Part shown: in pieces, positions 16,229 through 24,708 of the stretch
Numbering within the stretch: the first letter of the stretch is position 1
Layout: every line of letters begins with the position of its first letter
Source: Mucilaginibacter rubeus
GTDB taxonomy: Bacteria > Bacteroidota > Bacteroidia > Sphingobacteriales > Sphingobacteriaceae
Length of the DNA stretch: 64,000 bases
Direction: 5' to 3'
Assembly (NCBI RefSeq): GCF_003286415.2
Contig: NZ_CP043450.1
Coordinates: 186,001 to 250,000 of the forward strand
The notes under the pieces: model-generated
Told to the model about the DNA's origin: nothing
The model's input: only the letters and a program-made list of their open reading frames with translations
Databases searched by the model: none
Translations under genes and position numbers: made by a program

Positions 16229-17212
16229 CTAATTCTCTAACACAGCCCTTCTGCAATATTTGCTCCGGTAATCCTGCGGGGTTAAGCCTGTTATCCTTTT
16301 AAATATCTTTCTGAATGTCTTCAGATCATTATAGCCCACTTTATACATCAATTCGCTGATATTGTGGTTGGTTTTCTCCAGTCCTTTTTTTACCGATTCG
16401 ATCTTTACCTTTTGCAGGTATTCCATAGGGGTGTTTTGGGTAGCGCTTTTAAAACGGCGGATAAAATTGCGCTTGCTCATATTGGTTTGCCCGGCAATTT
16501 CCTCTACCGAAATAGGCAGATGGTAATTGTTTTCAATAAATAATTGCGAGCGCATAATTTCCTGGTCTTCATGCTGATGCTGCCCTTCAAATACCTTGAA
16601 ATGTGCCTGGCTGGTACGGTCAATGTCCAGCGAAAACATTTTACTGGCCCAGATGCCGGTATCCCGGCCGCAATATTTTTCAATTAGGTATAGTACCAGG
16701 TTCATGCTTGAAAAAGCCCCGCCGCTGGTGTAGGTACCATCTTTATCTGTGGTTACCATATCGGGTAAAATATCCACCTGCGGGTAACGGCGTTTCATAT
16801 CATCAACAGCAACCCAGTGGGTGGTGCAGGGTTTGCCGTTAAGTACCCCGGCTTCGGCCAAAAAATAGCTGCCAAAACACAGGCTGGCTACTTCGGCACC
16901 CTTGTCATACATGTTTTTGATAAAATCTATCAGGTTTTTGTTTTTACGCATGACCAAATCAGGCGGACCGTAAAATGCCGGGGCAATAACCAGGTCGATA
17001 TTATCGATCTCGTCAATGGTTTTGAAACCGGTAAACTGTGCAGGGAAGTAAAGCAGGTTATTGTTTATTTTTTCGCCTACAAGCATCACGCTGAAAGCTT
17101 CGGTTTTGCCGCTTTCTACCAAAAAACGGTTGGTATGTCTCACCATATCCAATACCCCGGAAATGGTTGAAAGATTGATGTCTTCGTGAATAAGCAGCGC
17201 TATTTCTCTCAT
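16229..17212 (-). CDS. GlxA-type AraC family regulator (DJ-1/PfpI domain plus AraC HTH)
   Basis: This 327-residue regulator has an N-terminal DJ-1/PfpI-like domain (about 1-190). The nucleophile-elbow-like segment ASLCFGSYFLAEAG and CTTHW are present. A C-terminal AraC domain (about 220-320) has helices ISVEEIAGQTNMSKRNFIRRF and ISELMYKVGYNDLKTFRKIFKRITGLTPQDYR. The cysteine in SLCFGS is where a DJ-1 catalytic Cys would lie, but in this regulator class the domain is usually a sensor. It converges with the short AraC gene, with a 23-bp gap. Confidence 0.92.
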   Translation of the reverse strand: MREIALLIHEDINLSTISGVLDMVRHTNRFLVESGKTEAFSVMLVGEKINNNLLYFPAQFTGFKTIDEIDNIDLVIAPAFYGPPDLVMRKNKNLIDFIKNMYDKGAEVASLCFGSYFLAEAGVLNGKPCTTHWVAVDDMKRRYPQVDILPDMVTTDKDGTYTSGGAFSSMNLVLYLIEKYCGRDTGIWASKMFSLDIDRTSQAHFKVFEGQHQHEDQEIMRSQLFIENNYHLPISVEEIAGQTNMSKRNFIRRFKSATQNTPMEYLQKVKIESVKKGLEKTNHNISELMYKVGYNDLKTFRKIFKRITGLTPQDYRSKYCRRAVLEN

Positions 17213-17340
17213 TTGTTATAATTCAGGTTATTACAAATATATAAAAGCGCCCGACACAAAAACATGCGATAAGCTTTAAAAAACACCCATGAACTATAAA
17301 ATACTATCGCTTAATAGGTTTAAAATTAAGCGTTTAAACA

Positions 17341-17988
17341 TTAACTCAAGATGTCGGCTATTTCTTCAAAGCCTTTTTCACGGGCCAGATCGGCAGGGAG
17401 TTTACCGCCTTCCATGCGGGTGAAAACTTCGGCACCGCTTTCCAGTAACAGGATAATGAGCTCGAGGTTACCGTTTTGCGCGGCAGAATGCAGGGGCGTA
17501 GCACCCGCTTGTTGTACAACGTTTACTTTAGCGCCGTTTTCAATCAGCATCCGGGCAATTTCGGTATAATTACCGGCAACCGCAGAGTGAATAGGAAATA
17601 CATTGAACCCATTGTTTGATTGGAGATTAACATTTGCTCCCTTCAGCACCAGGTACCGAGCCACATCAAACTGGCCGAAATAGCAGGCCAATCCAAGGGC
17701 TGTAAAGCCATCATCGGCATAGTCATCAAGGGCATTGGGATTGCTGCTTACAAGGTGGGTAACAATATCAAATTTGCCGGCCGCGGCGGCTTCAAATAAA
17801 CTGATATCGCTTACGTAATTTAACAGCAAATTGGTAACCTCGGGCTTTTTATAATAGCACGAAAGCATAAGCGGAGATACCCTAAGGCTCGTTTTTTGGG
17901 TAGCCAATGCCCGGTCGCGGCCAAGCAGGGTATTGATACTATCTAAATCGGCAGATGCAATGTATTCTTCCAGTCTTTCTATGCTCAT
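17341..17988 (-). CDS. Ankyrin repeat protein
   Basis: This 215-residue cytosolic protein is made of about five to six ankyrin repeats. Clear repeat consensus segments are DGFTALGLACYFGQFDVARYL, NVFPIHSAVAGNYTEIARMLIENGAKVN and GATPLHSAAQNGNLELIILLLESGAEV. It lacks a signal peptide and any other domain. It is probably a protein-protein interaction module; the partner is unknown. Confidence 0.9.
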   Translation of the reverse strand: MSIERLEEYIASADLDSINTLLGRDRALATQKTSLRVSPLMLSCYYKKPEVTNLLLNYVSDISLFEAAAAGKFDIVTHLVSSNPNALDDYADDGFTALGLACYFGQFDVARYLVLKGANVNLQSNNGFNVFPIHSAVAGNYTEIARMLIENGAKVNVVQQAGATPLHSAAQNGNLELIILLLESGAEVFTRMEGGKLPADLAREKGFEEIADILS

Positions 17989-18229
17989 TACTCGGTTAAG
18001 TAAAGCGTGACTATTAAGCCCGCTGTATATTTACTTGATTAAAGTTGCTTTTTATGTTAGAGGTAAATGTTGTTTTTCAATTATACTAAAAAATTAAAAA
18101 TGTTACCAATAAGTTATATAATCTGTTAACTTTATATTCATTCGGCCTGTAATTTTTGGCAGGTTAATGAATCTTATATAAAATATTTACCGGGGGTAGC
18201 CGCAAAGTTTACATAGGTGAAATTTTACG

Positions 18230-18237
18230 TAAGTTTG
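18230..18237 (+). promoter_or_regulatory. -7 promoter element of ftsK
   Basis: TAAGTTTG matches TAnnTTTG and predicts a transcription start about 20 nt before the ATG at 18262. It lies inside the longer possible reading frame that begins at 18217, which supports the downstream start. The rest of the gap 17989-18229 is AT-rich with no gene. Confidence 0.65.
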
Positions 18238-18261
18238 CACATAAACGATTGTTACATCAGG

Positions 18262-20874
18262 ATGCCGGCAAAAGGAAACCAGTTTAGAACTAATAATTTC
18301 AAGGGAGAAAATCAGCCACGCCAAACCGGTAAAGCTGAAAAGGAACGTGCGACAGGCAGGAGATTACCTAAGCTGCCCAGCTTTGATTTTGACTATGAAA
18401 ATGGCAAAGCTGTTAAAATTGCGGGTTTGTTTTCGCTGCTTTTATCTGTTTTTTTCCTGATTGCTTTTACCTCGTACCTGTTTACCTGGCAGGAAGACCA
18501 AAGCTATATTTCCAAAACAAATGGTGGCTGGCATAACCTTTCAACTGGTACCACTATTCATGAAATAGCAGACCTCAACGATCAAACCGTCAGGGCGCAA
18601 AACTGGCTGGGTAAGTTTGGAGCGTTGTTATCAAACCAGTTTATTTATGAGTGGTTTGGTGTGGCTTCGTTCATATTTGTTTTTGTGTTTTTTGTTGCGG
18701 GATACCGTTTGCTTTTCAAGGCAAGGTTGTTTTCTATCCGTAAAACACTGGCATACTCATTATTCAGCATTGTTTTTATTTCGGTAGCGATAGCATATTT
18801 TCACTCATTTATCATCGATTATCCGCACTACCTTGAAGGAGGTTTCGGTTTTTGGAGCAACCGTTTACTTGCAGCGCAGATAGGCGAGGCGGGCACCGGC
18901 GGCCTGCTGGTGTTTTTGGCGCTTACCGTATTGGTAATAGCCTATAACATCGACTTTAAAATACCTAAACGCAAAGACCGTCCGGTAGCACCAATGGAGG
19001 TTGAAGAAGTAGCGCCTGAACCGGTTGAATTGATTGATGAAGAACCATCAGCACCTCTTGAATGGCCGCGGGGAAATAATAATATTCGTGAAACTCATGT
19101 AAGCAGTATTATGCCTGAGCCCATGGTGCAGGAACCGATTGCTCCTCCATCACAATTCAGACAGCCTCCTATGGAGCAGGTGCCCGAGTATCACGAGCCT
19201 GTTGTTTTGCGCCCGGAAAATACCCTTAAGCACGAGCCGGAAGAGGATGATGAGATCCCACTTACCATTGACACCAGCAGGCCACTGCCTGAGCTGAGTG
19301 TGGAGCAGGCCGATGAAGCTAAGAAGGATGATTTGCTAAGCAAGTTTGGTGTTTATGACCACAAGCTTGACCTGGCTTCTTATAAACTACCACACATCGA
19401 GCTGTTAGAGAATCACGGTTCAAACAAGATCTCGGTTAACGCCGAAGAACTGGAGGCCAACAAAAACAAAATTGTTGAGACCCTGAACCACTACAACATC
19501 GAGATTGATAAGATCAAGGCGACCATCGGGCCAACAGTTACTTTGTATGAGATTATCCCGGCTCCGGGTGTAAGGATCAGCAAGATCAAGAACCTGGAAG
19601 ATGATATCGCGCTAAGTTTGGCGGCTTTGGGTATCCGTATCATTGCTCCTATGCCGGGTAAAGGTACTATCGGTATCGAGGTACCAAACCAGAATCCGGA
19701 AATGGTTTCGATGCGCTCGATACTATCGACAGAAAAATACCAGAACACTACCATGGACCTGCCTATCGCTTTAGGTAAAACCATATCAAACGAGGTGTTT
19801 ATTGCCGATTTGGCTAAAATGCCTCACTTACTGGTAGCTGGTGCCACCGGGCAGGGTAAATCGGTTGGTATTAACGCTATCCTGGTATCACTGCTGTACA
19901 AAAAACACCCTGCCGAACTGAAGTTTGTACTGGTTGATCCTAAAAAGGTGGAGCTTACGCTTTTCCGTAAGATAGAAAGGCACTTTTTGGCGAAATTACC
20001 AGATGATGGCGATGCCATTATCACCGATACCAAAAAGGTGGTAAACACGCTCAACTCGCTTTGTATTGAGATGGATCAGCGGTATGACCTGTTGAAAGAT
20101 GCGCAGGTACGTAACCTGAAAGAGTACAACGCCAAATTTGTGAACCGTAAGATCAGCGATCCTGAAAAACACCGCTATCTGCCATTTATTGTACTGGTAA
20201 TTGACGAGTTTGCCGATTTGATGATGACCGCCGGTAAAGAGGTGGAAATGCCTATTGCCCGTATCGCGCAGCTGGCCCGCGCGGTGGGGATCCATTTGGT
20301 TATCGCTACACAGCGTCCTTCGGTAAATATCATTACGGGTACTATCAAAGCCAACTTCCCGTCGAGGCTGGCATTTAGGGTACTTTCTAAGATAGACTCA
20401 CGTACCATTTTGGATGCGGGTGGCGCCGATCAGCTGATCGGTCGCGGGGATATGTTGTTCTCAACAGGAAGCGACCTGATCCGTTTACAGTGTGCCTTTG
20501 TTGATACGCCCGAAGTTGAGGCTATTTCCGACTTTATCGGTAACCAAAAAGGATATCCATCGGCCATGTACCTGCCTGAATACGTTGGTGAAGGTGAAGC
20601 CAGCAGCGGTGCCAAAGAATATGATCCTGATGACCGCGACCCGATGTTTGAGGACGCCGCGCGTTTAATTGTATTGCATCAGCAGGGCTCAACATCACTT
20701 ATTCAGCGTAAAATGAAACTGGGCTACAACCGTGCCGGTCGTATCATTGACCAGCTGGAAGCAGCCGGAATTGTTGGTCCGTTTGAAGGCAGCAAAGCCC
20801 GCGACGTGCTTTATCCTGATGAGTACAGCCTTGAGCGTTACCTGGAAACGCTGCAAAAACCTATTAAAGATTAA
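18262..20874 (+). CDS. ftsK: DNA translocase FtsK/SpoIIIE
   Basis: This 870-residue inner-membrane DNA pump segregates chromosome dimers at the division septum. The N-terminus has about four membrane helices (about 50-230). A proline- and glutamate-rich linker (about 240-350) is followed by the RecA-like motor with Walker A AGATGQGKSVGIN (about 540), Walker B FIVLVIDEFADLM (about 655) and the IATQRPSVNIITG segment. The C-terminal gamma winged-helix (about 795-850, RKMKLGYNRAGRIIDQLE) reads polar KOPS-type sequences in known members. The start MPAKGNQF follows the -7 box; the 15-codon extension overlaps the promoter. lolA follows 69 bp downstream. Confidence 0.96.
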   Translation: MPAKGNQFRTNNFKGENQPRQTGKAEKERATGRRLPKLPSFDFDYENGKAVKIAGLFSLLLSVFFLIAFTSYLFTWQEDQSYISKTNGGWHNLSTGTTIHEIADLNDQTVRAQNWLGKFGALLSNQFIYEWFGVASFIFVFVFFVAGYRLLFKARLFSIRKTLAYSLFSIVFISVAIAYFHSFIIDYPHYLEGGFGFWSNRLLAAQIGEAGTGGLLVFLALTVLVIAYNIDFKIPKRKDRPVAPMEVEEVAPEPVELIDEEPSAPLEWPRGNNNIRETHVSSIMPEPMVQEPIAPPSQFRQPPMEQVPEYHEPVVLRPENTLKHEPEEDDEIPLTIDTSRPLPELSVEQADEAKKDDLLSKFGVYDHKLDLASYKLPHIELLENHGSNKISVNAEELEANKNKIVETLNHYNIEIDKIKATIGPTVTLYEIIPAPGVRISKIKNLEDDIALSLAALGIRIIAPMPGKGTIGIEVPNQNPEMVSMRSILSTEKYQNTTMDLPIALGKTISNEVFIADLAKMPHLLVAGATGQGKSVGINAILVSLLYKKHPAELKFVLVDPKKVELTLFRKIERHFLAKLPDDGDAIITDTKKVVNTLNSLCIEMDQRYDLLKDAQVRNLKEYNAKFVNRKISDPEKHRYLPFIVLVIDEFADLMMTAGKEVEMPIARIAQLARAVGIHLVIATQRPSVNIITGTIKANFPSRLAFRVLSKIDSRTILDAGGADQLIGRGDMLFSTGSDLIRLQCAFVDTPEVEAISDFIGNQKGYPSAMYLPEYVGEGEASSGAKEYDPDDRDPMFEDAARLIVLHQQGSTSLIQRKMKLGYNRAGRIIDQLEAAGIVGPFEGSKARDVLYPDEYSLERYLETLQKPIKD

Positions 20875-20943
20875 ACCAAGCAAAATTTAATTACTCTAAT
20901 CCAATAACTATTAATGATTATAGTTGTTGTTGAATAAAACTGA

Positions 20944-21621
20944 ATGAAAAAGATCATAGCATATACCATTTTAGCAATAAGTACATACAGCACGGCTTTT
21001 GCGCAAAAAGACAGCCAGGCAAAAGCGATTTTAGGTGAGGTTAGTCAAAAGTATCGTTCATACGATGTTATAAAAACTGATTTTACCCTGAGCCTCAATA
21101 ACCAGCAAGCCAACATCAAAGAAACACAAACTGGTACATTGGTATCAAAAGCAAAATCCGGAAAATACAGGGTTACGCTGTATAACTCGGCGGCAAAACC
21201 CGAAGTTGATAAGGAAATACTAAGCGATGGCAAAAGCCAGTGGACATACCTGAAAAAAGATAAAGAAGTACAGGTAAGCGACGCCGATAAAAACGGCGAC
21301 GGACTAAGCAACCCGGCCCAGATTTTTACCATGTATGAAAAAGGTTTCAAATACCTGTACACCGGCGAACAGAAGATAGCAGGTAAAACCTATCAAACTA
21401 TTGAGCTTACTCCGGAAGATGATAAAAAAGCTATTTACAAAGTGAAGCTTACTATCGATAAGGTAAAAAAACAAATTTACAGTGCTTTACTGTTCGATAA
21501 GAACGGAAACAGGTATACTTATACCGTGCGCACCTTTACCCCAAATGTACCTGCAGCCGATGCAACTTTTGCATGGGATGCCAAAGGTCACCCTGGTGTT
21601 GAACTTGTGGACTTGAGGTAA
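20944..21621 (+). CDS. lolA: LolA-type outer-membrane lipoprotein carrier
   Basis: This 225-residue periplasmic protein has a signal peptide ending AFAQ near residue 21 and the LolA beta-sheet fold. It shows the QTGTLVSKAKSGKYRV and DGKSQWTYLKKDKEV segments and the C-terminal FDKNGNRYTYTVRTFTPN. It ferries lipoproteins from the Lol ABC exporter to the outer membrane. The ftsK-lolA adjacency resembles the order seen in other bacteria. A hairpin with a T run follows at 21670. Confidence 0.87.
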   Translation: MKKIIAYTILAISTYSTAFAQKDSQAKAILGEVSQKYRSYDVIKTDFTLSLNNQQANIKETQTGTLVSKAKSGKYRVTLYNSAAKPEVDKEILSDGKSQWTYLKKDKEVQVSDADKNGDGLSNPAQIFTMYEKGFKYLYTGEQKIAGKTYQTIELTPEDDKKAIYKVKLTIDKVKKQIYSALLFDKNGNRYTYTVRTFTPNVPAADATFAWDAKGHPGVELVDLR

Positions 21622-21669
21622 GTCTTATTTAGATGTGAGATTCGAGACGTGAGATTTGAGATATTTTAA

Positions 21670-21865
21670 AGCGGAAGGTTTTACCTTTCGCTTTTTTGTT
21701 TCTTTAAATTTGCCCCTTACGCCGTTGTTGGTGTTGTCACCAACAACCATAAGATTGGCAACGAAATATGATAATTGTACGTCGTAGAGTTGTTGGTGAC
21801 AACACCAACAACGGCAAGCGGAAGGTTTTATCTTCCGCTTTTTTGTTTCTTTAAATTTGCCCCTG
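21670..21865. repeat. Duplicated terminator module flanking a 26-nt inverted repeat
   Basis: A 49-nt module (21670-21718) contains a GCGGAAGG...CCTTTCGC hairpin, a T run and TCTTTAAATTTGCCCC. It recurs almost exactly at 21817-21865. Between the copies lies a perfect 26-nt inverted repeat (21722-21747 with 21789-21814) that starts CCGTTGTTGGTG. The first hairpin, followed by TTTTTTG, is a good rho-independent terminator for lolA. The short frames in this stretch are products of the repeats. Confidence 0.8.
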
Positions 21866-21892
21866 TCGCTCACCTCTTGGCTATAAATAGAA

Positions 21893-22037
21893 AAATTGTC
21901 ATTTCGAACGAGGAACGAGGAGAAATCTTATACAAGATGCTGAGCGAACTATTCGGGCTGAATTTGCATGGCGTATAAGATTTCTCTTTCGCCCCGACGC
22001 ACGATCCCTGCCCTCTGCTCATTCGAAATGACAATTT
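21893..22037. repeat. Interspersed palindromic repeat, family C copy 1
   Basis: The element begins AAATTGTCATTTCGAA and ends TTCGAAATGACAATTT. Inner arms GAGAAATCTTATAC and GTATAAGATTTCTC pair in the middle. A closely related copy lies at 35191-35332. Confidence 0.8.
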
Positions 22038-22087
22038 AGGAGATAACGCCAATAACGGTCTATTGGGGTGCTAAGGCGGGAGTTGTT

Positions 22088-22621
22088 TTAAATCGCTTTT
22101 AACTTCCTCAAAACAGCTTCAACTCTTTCCTCCACAGTAGTGTCACCTTCGATAACCAATAAAGGCGTTTTTAGGTTATTCATCCAGTTTTTGTGCGAGT
22201 GCAGGCTGCGGCTGTTAGTGATAAGCTCATCATAGCCTCGTGCCCATTCAATAAATTCATTATAGAGCCTGTTCCGCTCTCTGTCGGTATGGATGATATC
22301 GCCGTAGCGTTCATACTCCCTTTCCTGCAAACGCCGGATCCTGATGGTCGGCGGAATATATAAGAATACCGACAGATCAAATTGCCAATTATTGTTCCAG
22401 TTGATAACCGAGCCACCGAGGATCCAGTTTTCGTTACCGGCCATTTCATTGTTGATCATGGCATTTCTCTCTTCGGGTGGTCGCCGGTTGGTAAAAGGAG
22501 GATTGGAAGGGAACCAGAAATAATGATCACTGTCAAAATAAGGGTAGCCAAGTTTTTCGCTCAAAGCCTGGCCGAGCGTGGTTACTCCTGAGCCTGATGC
22601 TCCAAAGATGTTGATGCGCAT
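22088..22621 (-). CDS. P-loop kinase-like NTPase with non-canonical Walker A
   Basis: This protein of about 177 residues begins MRINIFGASGSGVTTLG. That is a Walker A position in the adenylate/shikimate kinase-like fold, but the usual Lys is replaced by Val (GASGSGVTT). DSDHYFW follows as the substrate-binding Asp region, with RRLQERE as a LID-like arginine segment and a final LVIEGD strand. Relatives with GASGSGTTT or GASGSGVTT exist, so this may be a true subfamily trait rather than damage. The start was chosen at MRINIF because the upstream eight codons are not part of the fold. Function is unknown. Confidence 0.75.
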   Translation of the reverse strand: MRINIFGASGSGVTTLGQALSEKLGYPYFDSDHYFWFPSNPPFTNRRPPEERNAMINNEMAGNENWILGGSVINWNNNWQFDLSVFLYIPPTIRIRRLQEREYERYGDIIHTDRERNRLYNEFIEWARGYDELITNSRSLHSHKNWMNNLKTPLLVIEGDTTVEERVEAVLRKLKAI

Positions 22622-22733
22622 AAAAGCAGATAGAATGTTCGGCAAGTAACTAAAATTTCGCCAAAGATGTAATGTAATGTAGAGTAGATTTAAAATAAGC
22701 TATAAATCAGTTGGTTATGGTTAGGTTATTGTT

Positions 22734-22775
22734 TTACTCAATACACTGAGTAATTTTACTCAGTGTATTGAGTAA
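22734..22775. promoter_or_regulatory. Perfect 20-bp inverted repeat (possible operator or AT-rich hairpin)
   Basis: TTACTCAATACACTGAGTAA is followed after TT by its exact reverse complement. Each arm is itself a shorter inverted repeat (TTACTCA...TGAGTAA), so four TGAGTAA-type half-sites are evenly placed. It lies between two minus-strand genes, 113 bp upstream of the P-loop gene and 10 bp downstream of the DUF4265 gene. It could act as an operator or as an intrinsic hairpin; the sequence does not decide. Confidence 0.7.
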
Positions 22776-22785
22776 TTTCAGATAG

Positions 22786-23247
22786 TTAATATTGATGCTC
22801 TTCTGATAAACACGATTCAGCATAACCTATAATATCCTGCTGTTTTAATTCCTCTAAGCGGGCCTTGACTAAAACGTAATCGACCGAAACGGGGACGTCT
22901 ACGGCAAAATATTTATTGCCCATCCCTTCCCAGTTACATCCCAGTTCTTCAAATGGTTTACCAATGTTTTTGAGCTCTGCGGTATCATCCATTAAAATCA
23001 CGTGGATAGTTGAATTGCCCGAATACTCCCGGGTTTCACGGTAAGTAAGCATTTTTTCATCTTCATCAAACTCAGCAAATATGATATCGCCCGATGCTAT
23101 AATGGGCAGATAAAAAGGAATGTTATTTAACTCGTAAAGTCCTTGAACTTCGTCAATTACTTTAGTCCACATGGTTTCTACAGTAATCTCTTCTAAAATA
23201 TTGCTATATACCCTGAATAGTACTTTAACGTGTTTATCATCATTCAT
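22786..23247 (-). CDS. DUF4265 domain protein
   Basis: This 153-residue cytosolic protein matches DUF4265 by ETMWTKVIDEVQGLYELNNIPFYLP near the N-terminus. GDIIFAEFDEDEKM and REYSGNSTIHVIL also match, and a middle GCNWEGMGNKYFAVDVP segment follows. Family function is unknown to me. It starts 10 bp after the stop of the upstream deacetylase-like gene on the same strand and may be cotranscribed with it. Confidence 0.8.
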   Translation of the reverse strand: MNDDKHVKVLFRVYSNILEEITVETMWTKVIDEVQGLYELNNIPFYLPIIASGDIIFAEFDEDEKMLTYRETREYSGNSTIHVILMDDTAELKNIGKPFEELGCNWEGMGNKYFAVDVPVSVDYVLVKARLEELKQQDIIGYAESCLSEEHQY

Positions 23248-23256
23248 AAAACAAAC

Positions 23257-24318
23257 TTACTCATTTCCCACCTTAGCCCTGCGTTCCATTACCTCTTTCC
23301 ACGTAGTTAAAATAAACCCTTTTTGTTTCAGGTAAGCTTTCAACCGTGGATCGGTCATGGCCAGTAAGTCGCCTTTGCGTTTCTGGCCTTCGTTACAGAT
23401 ATTTTTAAATTGTGATGATGGCTGGGTGCAATGCATCAACACCATGGTTAAGCCAGGTGAAAATCGGTCGAAGTTTTCGATATAATGCTCGGTATACCAT
23501 TTTTGTAACTCCTTATCGGTAACCTTGTCAATATCGGGCATTACCCAATCGTAGCTTGAGTTATCCAGATCGTCCAATACCGGGAGACCACCTTTCCAGG
23601 CCAGCTCGCCAAGCTCACGTACTTTAGCCAGTTCTGCCGGTTCGGGAATGATCATGCCCTCGATATACTTGCCATCTTTTTTGAGTTGGGCAATGGTGGC
23701 ATTTTTAGCTTCAGCACGGTAAAATGCATCTTCGCCGCCGGGCAGCATTACCGGTATCTTTTTTTCGATGCCCAGGTTTATATATTTTTCGAGGAAAGCG
23801 GGTTTAGCAAACAGTGTTCCCATGTGCGAGTCGAGATGTGTTGGCGTAAAGCCCATGGCTAAGGCACGGTCAAGCTGGGCGCGTATTTCCTTATCAATTT
23901 CATCTGCGGTAGCACGGAAATATACGGCGGCAACTCCCGGCCAGAAAGCCCCCTCTTTATCCACCAATCCGGGCACCGCGGCTTTACCGGAAAGTGGTCC
24001 CCAGCGGTAATTTTGCCATTCGGAAGTTAGGGTTAAATGCAGGCCGGCATCTATGCCGGGGTGTTGATCCATATAATGTTTAAAATCGGGCACCCAGGGG
24101 CAGGGCATCATCACACTGGTTGATGTAGCTACACCTTCACCAATGGCTTTTTCAACGCCCTCATTTGATTCATGCGACATTCCCGCATCATCAACGTGCA
24201 AAATAATTACACGGGCGCCTTTGGGCCAGCCAAGCTTTTCGGCATAGGTTTTTGTTTGCTGGGCGTAAATGCTGATACTAAAAACAATACCGGCTGTGGT
24301 GAGCAGTAAGTTCTTCAT
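23257..24318 (-). CDS. Secreted ChbG/YdjC-family carbohydrate deacetylase-like protein
   Basis: This 353-residue protein has a signal peptide (MKNLLLTTAGIVFSISIYAQ) and the YdjC/ChbG fold. The metal site is visible as LHVDDAGM (Asp43, Asp44) and AGLHLTLTSEW, with THLDSHMGTLF giving further histidines. Family members deacetylate chitooligosaccharides; here the substrate is unknown. Export suggests action on extracellular or periplasmic sugars, which fits the other secreted carbohydrate-active enzymes in this window. Confidence 0.88.
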   Translation of the reverse strand: MKNLLLTTAGIVFSISIYAQQTKTYAEKLGWPKGARVIILHVDDAGMSHESNEGVEKAIGEGVATSTSVMMPCPWVPDFKHYMDQHPGIDAGLHLTLTSEWQNYRWGPLSGKAAVPGLVDKEGAFWPGVAAVYFRATADEIDKEIRAQLDRALAMGFTPTHLDSHMGTLFAKPAFLEKYINLGIEKKIPVMLPGGEDAFYRAEAKNATIAQLKKDGKYIEGMIIPEPAELAKVRELGELAWKGGLPVLDDLDNSSYDWVMPDIDKVTDKELQKWYTEHYIENFDRFSPGLTMVLMHCTQPSSQFKNICNEGQKRKGDLLAMTDPRLKAYLKQKGFILTTWKEVMERRAKVGNE

Positions 24319-24421
24319 TTGGATAGTTTTAGGATATAAAAGGTAAATAAAAATAGAAATTTATTTAGCAAATGTGACATGCAAATGCCAAATTGGGTAC
24401 TTTAAATACCCCTGTTTTTAC

Positions 24422-24429
24422 TACTTTTG
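24422..24429 (+). promoter_or_regulatory. -7 promoter element of the 24436/24705 gene pair
   Basis: TACTTTTG matches TAnnTTTG and ends 6 nt before the ATG at 24436, so the transcript would be nearly leaderless. It overlaps a possible TTG start at 24427, which argues against that start. Confidence 0.6.
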
Positions 24430-24435
24430 AAATTA

Positions 24436-24708
24436 ATGCTTACCGCAACAAACCATACGCTTGAGAAACTGGAAATGCTGTTAAAAACGGCAGGTTACAA
24501 GGTTCGCTATGAAAAAGGCAACTTTAAAACCGGTGCATGTTTGCTGCTCAGCAGTAAAATGATTGTGGTGAACCGTTTCTCTAACCTGGAAAGTAAGATC
24601 CTTGCTTTGACAGAACTGTTACGCGAACTTGAGGTTGATTACAAGCTGCTTGATGATAAACAGATTGCATTTTTACAAGAGATTAAACAAACAAAACTGC
24701 AGCTGTGA
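24436..24708 (+). CDS. Conserved small hypothetical protein
   Basis: This 90-residue soluble protein has alternating helices and strands and ends in a helical KQIAFLQEIKQTKLQ. I do not recognise the family. Its stop overlaps the GTG start of the next gene by 4 bp, so translation is coupled to the metallo-beta-lactamase-fold hydrolase. The pairing suggests a shared role, and the same pairing is familiar from other Bacteroidota, but no function can be read from the sequence. Confidence 0.8.
   Translation: MLTATNHTLEKLEMLLKTAGYKVRYEKGNFKTGACLLLSSKMIVVNRFSNLESKILALTELLRELEVDYKLLDDKQIAFLQEIKQTKLQL

Noticed and set aside
18217-18261. Longer N-terminus for FtsK
   Set aside because: The -7 promoter TAAGTTTG at 18230 lies inside it, so transcription would begin downstream.
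24427-24435. TTG start for the small gene before the metallo-hydrolase
   Set aside because: It overlaps the -7 promoter box; the ATG at 24436 is preferred.
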